This document shows positions 55,858-64,000 of a stretch of 64,000 nt of DNA, piece by piece (the first letter of the stretch is position 1; every line of letters begins with the position of its first letter). Position numbers and translations under genes: made by a program. Origin of the DNA: Zygnema cylindricum. Its lineage: Eukaryota; Streptophyta; Zygnematophyceae; Zygnematales; Zygnemataceae. The notes beneath the pieces were generated by a model, which did not search any database, was not told the origin of the DNA, and saw nothing but the letters and a program-made list of their open reading frames with translations. The DNA lies in the NCBI GenBank assembly GCA_037447655.1, contig JBBHKE010001038.1, positions 95,065 to 159,064 of the forward strand, read 5' to 3'.

Positions 55858-57138
55858 TGTTACAACTGTTATAAAATGGGAAACACCGTATGAGAGATGG
55901 GTTGGAAAAAAACCAGATGTATCTCATCTTAAAGTTTTTGGAAGTCAAGTATATAGTCTAAATTTTGACCAAAAGAGTTGGAAACTATATGCTAAAGAAA
56001 AGCCAAGATACCTAGTGGGATGTTATGAAAATGTCAAGGGATATTGAGTTTACGATCTTGGAAAGAAGAATATCATAATGGTCAGGCATATAGTTGTCAT
56101 GGATGAAAGGAAGTGAATCGATCCCTTTAACTACTCTAAGATAATCAGAATCACGTTTGAGTCAGAGAGTGACGAAGAGTCAGATTTCCCGAAAAATGAA
56201 AAACAATGATCAGATTATTGCAGATCCAGGAGAAACTCAGACCGAGGAGGAGATTCCAGTTAATCTATAATCTCAAATACAGTTTAATGACATGAAGGAA
56301 GAGGACCCAGCTCCCATGGATAGGGGAGCAGATGAAACAGTTCGGAGGAACCCTAGATCTTTTGAATTTGAAGGAGGACAAAGGAGCAACAAAAGGCTGC
56401 AAAGCGCACAAGGTAACAAAGTTGTCACATCTTGATGAGCCAGGGGGCAGTAAACAGTCCAGAAAAGAACAAATGGGATAGGGCCATTAATGATGAGATG
56501 GCTTTTATTATGGAAGCTAGTTCTTAGGAATTAGTTGAATGTCCTCCGGACAGAAAACTAATTCGGTGTAATTGGTGTTTAAATTGAAACCGAACCCAAA
56601 TAATACTATTGAGAGGTACAAAACTAGATTGGTAGCAAAGAGTTTCACTCACAAGGGGAGAAGTGACTTTGAAGAGACCTTTGCTTTGGTTGTACAGTTT
56701 CCCTCCGTGAGGATTCTCCTTTGTCTAGCAGCAACGGAAGACATGGAAATTCATGAAATGGACATCAAAGTTGCCTTCCTCAATCGTTAGTTAGAGGACA
56801 AGATTTATAGGAGGCAACCGGAAAGCTTCATGGAGAAAGGAGAGTGGAGTAAAGTCCGCAAACTTATTAAGTCATTGTATAGACTAAAACACGCTCCCAG
56901 ACAATGGAACAAGAAACTCGATGAATTCCTAACCAATCTGTGATATGTCAGAATAAGCTCTGGCCACTCTATTTATATGTTTGAGGATGAGGAGAGGGTG
57001 ATCTTTATTGGTATCTATGTGGATGATTTGTCGGTATTGAGTAAGTCCATGTAGAAGATCAATAAGTTAAAGACAGATTTGATGTGCAGATTTGACATAA
57101 AAGACTTAAACGAGGTTAGATATATCTTAGGAATTTAG
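55858..57138 (+). pseudogene. Integrase end, linker and reverse transcriptase of copia F
   Basis: Blocks in order: VSHLKVFGSQVYSL, PRYLVGCYENVKGY, the acidic linker, FKLKPNPNNTIERYKT, RSDFEETFALVVQFPS, HEMDIKVAFLNR and the YVDD site in YVDDLSVLSKS. In-frame TAG, TGA and TGG-to-stop changes interrupt it many times (for example TAG for a conserved Trp near 56525 and TAG for a conserved Glu near 56788). Clearly dead. Confidence 0.8.
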
Positions 57139-58011
57139 ATGGAAAGAGATAGAGGGAAAATGGTCATCACATTAACTCAGAAAGAGGCAATTGGAAATAT
57201 GCTAGAAAATTTTCAAATGGATAAGGCAAACAGTTGTACCACTCCAATGGACTTGAAGAAAGTAAGTGAGCTGACTGTAGAAGGAGATGTAATAATTCTT
57301 GATGAGGAAATAAACCCCGAAGAGAGACAGTTTATGAAGTCAATTCTTTATAGGCAGATAGTAAGAAGTCTGATTTTTTTTATAAATTGTACTAGACCGG
57401 ACATAGCTGCAGCGGTTGGGGTCTTGAGTAGGAGTCTTAATGATCATACAAAGAAAGATAGGGAGGCAGTCAAGGGAGTTATGAGGTATCTGGTAGGAAC
57501 CCGGGATCTTTGGTTGCATCTAGGAGGAGAGAATACAGACATCACCACTTGGAGTGATGCTAGCTATGGGGATGCTCCTATGAAGAGATGTACATCTGGA
57601 TATGTTCTGTATGTTAGGAATGGTGCTTGTTGTTGGAGTAGTAAGCAACAAAAGGTGGTTACTCAGTCCACCATGGAGGTTGAGTACATAGCTTCTTGTT
57701 CTGCTCTGAAAGAACTAATGTGGGTGAAGTCTCTTTTGCAAGAACTTGGGTTTATGACGGTGGGAGTTGAAAAAGTGTTTTGTGATAATCAAGCTGCCAT
57801 TGCAATTGCTGGTAATCCAAAACACCATTTTAAAGCTAAACATATGGATATCAAGTTGAGCTTTGTGAGAGAAAAAGTAGAGGACAAAATTGTAAGTTTG
57901 GAGTATAAACCAGATGGGGAAATGATGGCAGATATGATGACAAAACCAATCCCATCCCCAAAATTAAAATTTTGCATAGAAAAATGTGGAATGAAAGAAC
58001 TGTGTGACTAG
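57139..58011 (+). CDS. Reverse transcriptase thumb and RNase H of copia F
   Basis: Open 290-codon frame with GNMLENFQMDKANSCTTPMD, NCTRPDIAAAVGVLSRSLN, RYLVGTRDLWLHLGG, WSDASYGDAPMKRC, STMEVEYIASC, FCDNQAAIAIAGNPKHHF and MTKPIPSPKLKFC. RNase H acidic residues are kept, although EAEY reads EVEY. A TAG sits directly before it in what would be a continuous frame. Confidence 0.85.
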   Translation: MERDRGKMVITLTQKEAIGNMLENFQMDKANSCTTPMDLKKVSELTVEGDVIILDEEINPEERQFMKSILYRQIVRSLIFFINCTRPDIAAAVGVLSRSLNDHTKKDREAVKGVMRYLVGTRDLWLHLGGENTDITTWSDASYGDAPMKRCTSGYVLYVRNGACCWSSKQQKVVTQSTMEVEYIASCSALKELMWVKSLLQELGFMTVGVEKVFCDNQAAIAIAGNPKHHFKAKHMDIKLSFVREKVEDKIVSLEYKPDGEMMADMMTKPIPSPKLKFCIEKCGMKELCD

Positions 58012-58024
58012 AAAATCAAGGGGG

Positions 58025-59020
58025 TGTTTAATTTTGAGGTTTTTGTAAAGTATTTTTTAGGTCTGATTAGATCAACATAAAAGGCAGTAAAAAAAACAGA
58101 CAGTCTCCCTCTAACTCCTCTCTCATTGTTGAAGTCACTAAAGATTGGAGAGGGAGGAAGAGCCATGGCTGTCTATATTGTTTAAAAGAGACAGGAAGGA
58201 GAAGTTAGTAGTTTTACCAAAAATATTTCACGGACCTGAGATTTGATCTTGGTTTTGCGTCTGTGAAATTAGTCGTTAGCGTTCTCCTATACTGTAGCAA
58301 CTGTGCTGAGATATATAGAGTGTGATAATTATTTAAACATGCACATGTAGGGAATTCTATTTAACTAGATTAACGAATTATAGAACAAAGATAGAGTTTA
58401 GAGCATAGTACGGTTTACGACACCGCACGAAACAAATACCGCACATTTGTTTCGACGGCTGGAATTAAAAGTCGGTTAACATCGGAAAGATCATATTCAC
58501 GCCGCCATCCCGGAATGGCCGCTTTCGCTGTTTGCGGTCGTCACGTCACCAAATGCCACGTAACATCCAGCTAGAGGTTATTAAAATTCGCAAAAAAACA
58601 TGGAGACAAATCCAAGAGTGACAGGCGTCTCTTCTATGGCCACATCGTACAAGAAGTACATTGGCCGAGTACCTTTTTGTACTGTACAGTCTTCTGATTC
58701 CTTCGGTACTCCATTAATAGGGGGTTTAGAGAGGGGTTTTAGGACTTATAGTTTTGGTAGATAGGTGCCTCTCTTTGAGAGACCTTGTATAAATATTGCT
58801 ACCTTTGCCACTTGATAATTAATCGCATGGTTGGGCGTTTTGACTGATTCTTTTTCGATTTGGGCTCACGAGAGTTCAGCCTTCACAAGGGTGAAGGCCG
58901 TCAGAGTTATTGTCTGCCACGATGGCGGTTGTTCTAAGGACAAGAGAGGCACTCAAAATTTTCCTTGAGGCTTCAAGCAAGCTACATATTATGTGTACCA
59001 ATGGAGGTCACATAATTGCA
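58025..59020 (+). repeat. 3' LTR of copia F
   Basis: About 996 bp. It gives the uninterrupted form of the LTR that is split by D in element E: the GGGGTTTTAGGACTT segment corresponds to the D insertion site. It contains GAGCCATGGCTGTC and the tRNA-like stretch on the minus strand. Confidence 0.8.
58228..58305 (-). other. tRNA-like stretch in the LTR of copia F (antisense)
   Basis: On the minus strand, AGTATAGGAGAACGC (A-box-like) is followed after some 35 bases by AGATCAAATCT (B-box-like). This is the weakest of the tRNA-like stretches, but it has the same position and orientation relative to the element as those in C, D and E. Confidence 0.35.
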
Positions 59021-60040
59021 ACAGCAGTGTGATTATGCACACAATGATGTTAAAGATGACTTTATTCCGATGACAGCGTAGATAATTGGTTGTGTGAGAG
59101 TGGCTTTCGATAAGTGTATGTGTTAGATGTTTTTTCAAAAGTCGGGGCATGAAAAGCCCTCCCATTTTTGTCATTTTTTCTTTTTGTCTTCGATTTTTAA
59201 TTACGACTTTATAACAAGTGTATGTTTCTATCTTTTCGCAATTTGCTATCGTTATTATGGGTTTTCGACGTGTTAAGGAACTCTCTCAGTTTACTGTGCT
59301 AAGTTTGAGATATATAAAGGGGTGGTTGTAGTGATACGTTAGGTATACTAAGATTTCGTTAGGTTTGGGTACCCTTTTCTTGTGGTTGGTTCTTTGCTTG
59401 TTATTTATTTAAATGTCTTTTGTGGTTAATCTCTTTTGCTTTGTTACCCTTTTTCGTCGCTTCCATCTAGCTTCATTTTTTTGGTTTTTCAATATTGTTA
59501 TTGCTTGTTATTTTCTGTTCCTGTTTACTCAATAGTTTACCATCTTGATTTCTTTAAAAAGTTTTGTTTTTTGGGTTAAATTTGTTTATTCCTTTTATAT
59601 CACGCATTTATAAAACGAAATGCGCAAAATGACATTGAGCAATCTTGTATACTTTTGTACTTTAATTTATGATTTTGCGGTATACACATGCTCTTTGGTT
59701 TTGTTATGTAAATATGTTATGTTTTAGAAAAAAAAGGTTGTTAAGAGAAAAGCATTGGATTTTCCCTCCTCCCAGTTTAATTTCCTTATTTTTTAAAAGG
59801 CTATACCTTTTGTTTTCTCTTCATAAGGATCTAATTCCGCAATAAATTTCTAAACACTATAAATGGTAAATAATAATTTCGAAACAAGGATTTGTTGCTC
59901 AAATAATTGGATTCTAATGGTCTTCAATATATAATTTGATATTTTTTTATTAATTGGATCACCTAGGATTAAAGGAATAATATTTGGTGTTATTTGAACT
60001 ATATGAAAACGAGAGAGTAATATTGCGTTTTTGTTATGTG
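59021..60040. other. Intergenic, no gene seen
   Basis: AT-rich sequence between LTR pieces; no supported feature. Confidence 0.5.
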
Positions 60041-60335
60041 TTTAGACGACCCAAGTGAACGAAGGATAGGACCCTCTCTCCCAGAGAGCTTTTGTACAAA
60101 AGGTCAACTTTGACCCTCCATAACTTACTGCTCAGGGGAGCAAATTCAGAGATTCTTTTTGCTATCGACTCAGGGGAGTCTTGCCTTCACAAGGGTGAAG
60201 GTGGTCTGAGTATTTGTCTGCCAGGGTGGCAGTTATATTTGCTTAAACACAAAGGGGTCAAGATTATTCTAGAGGCTTCTTGGAAGCTGTCCACTCTGAG
60301 GACTTATGGAGGTCTCAAAGTTTCAAACTTGAGTG
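60041..60335 (+). repeat. LTR fragment related to copia D/E/F
   Basis: CTCTCCCAGAGAGCTT, CATAACTTACTGCTCAGGGGA and GGCTTCTTGGAAGCTGTC match the 3' part of the D and F LTRs (for example the complement of 37400-37450 and 58860-58990). The LTR start is missing, so it is a partial or solo fragment. Confidence 0.7.
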
Positions 60336-60399
60336 AAGATTTAGAGGTAGGTTGTCAGTTTCCCCTTTTTGCCTTTTTATTTTACAATCTCTAGACCAA

Positions 60400-61409
60400 G
60401 AAAATACTTAAATTTCAACAGATTCAACCATCGCCGCCCTGTACGCATACTTTTGGCCATTGAAGATAGGAATTCTTGACGAAAGGCCCATAACATGTTG
60501 TTCTACAACCACCGTTGCAGGCGGAGAACCAGCAGTAGTAGTGGAAGTAGACATGAAAAACAAGAGAAACAATCAAATTACCTACTCAACAACCAACTTA
60601 GAACTGACACAAAATATAGCTCAAATAGCCAATATGCTTCAAATTTGTCATAGTGATACAAAATATAGTAAACTGACAATTCCCAAAATTGCAGCCCAAA
60701 TGACCCAATAAACCATAAGATATGATGTTTGGAATTTTCCCAAAAACTGCCCTTAGAAAATCATATTCCCAAAAACTGGATGCTACAAAATTGGCTAAGT
60801 CCTAAGTTATATACTCAAAGTGTCTATCTACTGATCTACACTAATTTGGGTAACCGTTAGTACGGTTAATATCTTGACTAACGACAAAGTATCCTACCTG
60901 TACGTCACTGTACCTCAAACCCTAATTATTATTTTCTAAAAACCAGATTAATGGAACACTATTTTTTATCACACTAAACTACAAACTTATGTTATTCAAA
61001 TATTTAAAGACATTGAACCGTACACAAAACGTTCCAAATGCTTAGTCAGCGGTAGTCGATAAAGTCCAGCCAAATGTGGTCGTGTAGTACGAAGCACCTG
61101 AGTGTTTCGTCCCTTGTGGTCCCACGCGAATCACGCTTGTGGTCCGTTGCAAATCACGCTTGTGGTCCCAAGTGAATCTCGTCCGTTGGAACAAATTCAA
61201 TTGACGATGGCACCGTCGAACTGTACCATATATTTTCGGAATACCCGGTTCAGATCCCGTTCGTCTGATCCTATGAATCAAATCGTCAATTGCGTGACGC
61301 GTGTGGCTGACTGTTGACGCCACTCCCAAAAACCTGCATACGTTCTTTTGCTGACACGTGTCCCTGTAAAAGTACAATACACTCTACTGTACCTTTTGCT
61401 ATTGTAACG
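60400..61409 (-). mobile_element. Repeat G, copy 3, with gag N terminus
   Basis: The minus-strand repeat G (61409 down to about 60553) is followed by a gag start at 60552 reading MSTSTTTAGSPPATVVVEQH and RIPIFNGQKYAYRAAM, the opening of a copia Gag, with a TAA about 48 codons in. It then stops at the LTR fragment. It confirms repeat G as a retrotransposon leader. Confidence 0.7.
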
Positions 61410-63683
61410 CTAATTAAGGTAAGTATGACAGTAGACTACTTAGAAAATATTTTAAGTTATTTTTACCCCTGTTTACTGAAATAAAGATTTATGAATTACA
61501 ACATGAAGAATGTGTCGTGACGCCTCCACCACCATCCTTCGTCAACCGGAATTTGCTGCTCCTGCTTTCTTCAAATTTCCGATTTTGTTACGACAAAACA
61601 GGAACGTAGAAATTGTACACGCTCGTACAACGACAAAACACGAACGTACAAAATGTACATTCGCGTAATTTTATTTTGCGGCTAGTTGTACGGATATGAC
61701 TTTAGAGTTTAGACATTCTCTTTTGGAATCTTTGACGACGCTCGCCGTCAGAACAGGAATCGACCTGCATCCAATCGAAAAAAAACACGTACGCGATAAA
61801 TTCCTTGTTGACACGACCTGATGGAGAAGTGAACGAAATATTAGTGCCAGTTAACCTATCCGTAACATCACTGTCGGCGCCTGATGGAGAGTTACCCTAA
61901 GTTAATATCCAACATTGCTCTCACCGTGGAGCTCACGTAACGACAAAAAGTGATTGTCTGCAACACTTTTATTTACATGTGGTTGCCGCAGTTTTGTTAC
62001 GGTAAACGTTTGTCGGCCATGTGAATTGCTAATTTTATTATGACGGTCGACGTTCGCAAGCGCTGCAAAATTTTAAGCGGTTGAAACAATATTTTGAAAG
62101 TCAAAGCTGTCCAACCGATTGACCGTCAAATTTTAGACTCAGCGGTACTTTACTTGTACCAATGTGTACTTCGAACAAAATGACGTAAGTGACTGTGCGC
62201 AACCAAAACAGTCACTGTCATGATCAATTCCCATATAGTTTTCGTACCTTCTAGAAACATTTATTTCGTATGCAACTTATAAAACCTCCAAAGTTGTTTT
62301 GGCTTTGAAAGGTTTGGAAATTGGAGCTTGGAGCACAAAATCCGAAACAATTTTTACTCTATTTTGTGAGACAAGTGAGAACAACAACAATATAAAACAA
62401 GAAAATAGTCATGCCTCCTTAAACAGTCAGATACTTTTGAAAAAACTAATTGAGTTTAACCTCCACAATGGTTTGAACTCGAGGCTACAACGTGATAACT
62501 GCCTTTTCACGTTTCATGATTTTGGCGGTATCCGTGTAAACTATAGAGTATAAACCCGAGGCTGGTGTCAGCTGAAACGTGAAACTCAGCACTGCTTTTA
62601 GAGACCGTACAATTTTAAGACAAAAAGACAAAGGATTTCAGACCTTGCTGGCGTTTAGTCGTTTTACATGTGACTTTACGACATGCGACTCATGTTGCGA
62701 CGCTCTACGAACACGGTAATTAAACTCGCACGCGAAACGTTCGTGCGACTGGAAAGCGTCGCGTTATGAAGCCTTTATGCGACGAGCTGAGCGCTGTCAT
62801 TGGTTCATATTCATATTCTCCTGGGATCAAGGCTGGTTTGTTTTGCGGTTCGTTGATATATCCAGGAGCGAATTCATAATTTCCCCGGAGAGGTACAGTA
62901 ATGGTCTGATCGAGTGGTTCCCAATCGAAAAGGAAATTCGACGGCCCCGATTACTCCTCCAAATGTGACGGGCCATAAGCCCCATAACCGCTAACGTCGC
63001 ACTATTTGTCACGACTCGAGGTGATGAAAAGTGCCGCATGCTTTTTCCGTTCGTACTTCAGAGACGTATTCAATCTATCTTCGTCCGCATCCTTGTGGAC
63101 AAGGGCGTCCTGCTGCTGTCGTGGCGAACAATCCAGGAATGCCACGTCGACAGAGCCCTGTTTCCTTCACGCGCGTGTCTAATTTGCCAGGAAAGGGACG
63201 GACGGTGACGGCTTAGCTGTGCACAAACGGCTGTTCCTAACAATATGCTCTTATGACGTTTGTCCCGTACACCGAAGACATTGACAAAATCCGCTGCTTG
63301 CGTCTTCATTTATTTTTTCGTGCACATTGTTTTTCTTCGCACGAAGCGGAAATCTCCCATGTTGTCGAGTAGCGGGTGTAATTGCCTAATTGGACTCCAA
63401 GTGGAGATTTCTGTTTTTGGGCCGGCCGCCCGAGCATTCTGCCAGGTGGCCGCCGTGTGACTCCAGGAGTCCCGAGCTTATCGCGATTGTGTCCCCAGAC
63501 GTTCAAGTACAAACTGTTTACCGTACTATCGACACAAACAGAGGTATACTATCATCATCATCATCGTCATCATCATTTAATGTGGCAGAAACAACCCGCA
63601 AACACGGGAAGTCAATGACAATCTGGCAAGAGTGTACACTGTTCAATAAGTGATTAAGTTCCGATTGGCACGTGCCACAGAAG
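61410..63683. other. Intergenic, GTAC-rich, no convincing gene
   Basis: Only short frames are present. One at 62299-62553 (84 codons, MALKGLEIGAWSTK onward) has no recognisable domain. A short imperfect TCA/CAT microsatellite lies at 63551-63576. Confidence 0.5.
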
Positions 63684-63921
63684 CACACCGTGAATAGCTA
63701 AATTATATATTAGTGTTAAGAAATGTGCAGGGGTCCATTTTAGTGTTATGAACTCTAATTTAGATACGAGAAACAAGGAGCATTTCCAGCCGCGCATTAA
63801 ATGAGTTGAACAAAAATAACAGTTATTAGCATTGACGCTATTTTCTGTTTTAATGGCCAGATAAAAACTTGCACTCGATTGGTGTTACTAAAAGCTACAG
63901 AAGTGCCGATTCGCGGTGTAC
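63684..63921. mobile_element. TIR element of family M, about 238 bp
   Basis: Left end CACACCGTGAATAG and right end CCGATTCGCGGTGTA match the ends of the copies at 16655 and 15543. The right flank has TA and the left CA, a probable mutation. Non-coding. Confidence 0.7.
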
Positions 63922-64000
63922 TGACCTTGAAAGCTGAAACTTTTGTTTAATACTATCCGGACAACCATTCGTCGTTGTCAATTATCACTGCTCCTAGTGT

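Larger units (their letters stand above)
55779..59020 (+). mobile_element. Ty1/copia relic F with 3' LTR
   Basis: Gag starts at 55779 but after about 20 codons passes directly into the end of integrase (TPYERWVGKKPDVSHLKVFG), so gag, protease and the integrase core are deleted. Reverse transcriptase and RNase H follow. The polypurine tract ATCAAGGGG leads into the 3' LTR at 58025-59020 (TGTTTAATTTTG to ATAATTGCA). The upstream repeat G does not resemble this LTR, so F may be a fusion of two copia lineages. Confidence 0.8.

Noticed and set aside
9665-58011. Using in-frame TAA/TAG in transposon genes as evidence for a changed genetic code
   Set aside because: These genes also contain in-frame TGA and frameshifts, and several TAA/TAG sit at conserved Glu, Lys or Trp rather than Gln, so ordinary decay explains them.
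62299-62553. 84-codon frame as a gene
   Set aside because: No domain, no conservation visible in the window and no supporting signals; left as intergenic.

Overview
This window looks like nuclear DNA from a large, repeat-rich eukaryotic genome, most likely a streptophyte (land plant or charophyte-grade alga). The evidence is a spliced R2R3-MYB gene whose repeats most resemble the plant MYB44/73/77 type, many Ty1/copia elements, a hAT element and small TIR elements. There is no prokaryotic organisation, and no rRNA gene or canonical tRNA gene was seen. Unique gene content is small: one MYB gene that looks intact after splicing (minus strand, 4.81-5.59 kb), two truncated MYB copies (24.41 and 28.2-28.43 kb), a C-terminal fragment of a 20S proteasome alpha subunit (PSMA4/PAC1 type, 48.41-48.87 kb) with two in-frame stops, and one unrecognised 241-codon ORF (2.71-3.44 kb). 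Layout: 1-2160 is a polypyrimidine tract. 2.5-3.4 kb holds the unknown ORF and a duplicate of its 3' end. 4.8-5.8 kb is the MYB gene. 6858-15165 is copia element A (plus strand), with a 4.57-kb hAT element (7199-11765) inserted in its 5' LTR and a duplicated gag block at its 3' end. 15.5-16.9 kb holds two small TIR elements. 17269-23490 is copia element B (minus strand), a near relative of A with both LTRs, one of which contains a 221-bp TIR element. 24.2-25.2 kb is a deleted MYB copy with its flanks. 25.2-28.06 kb is a plus-strand copia relic (H), abutting a second MYB relic. 29735-30564 is a non-autonomous hAT-like foldback element with perfect 8-bp TSDs. 30683-31100 is an internally deleted relative of the large hAT. 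31.1-34.2 kb is copia relic C (minus). 34.46-35.66 kb is a dispersed LTR/leader repeat (G). 36959-46190 is copia relic E (minus), whose 3' LTR is interrupted by the full-length copia D (37226-43442). 46.66-47.35 kb is a second polypyrimidine tract. 47.56-47.71 kb is a hairpin. 48.4-48.9 kb is the proteasome fragment. 50218-55158 is an LTR element without recognisable pol (LARD-like). 55.16-59.02 kb is copia relic F (plus), and 60.0-61.4 kb holds further LTR pieces. The rest is mostly anonymous AT-rich sequence, with one more TIR element at the right edge. Almost all coding sequence comes from transposons, and all copia copies carry lesions. Several lesions are identical in elements A and B, so the family seems to have spread while already broken, presumably using proteins supplied in trans. 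LTRs of copia C, D, E and F each carry a tRNA-like stretch in antisense orientation. The MYB gene is the only host gene that reads as potentially functional. All identifications come from reading the sequence; no database search was run.
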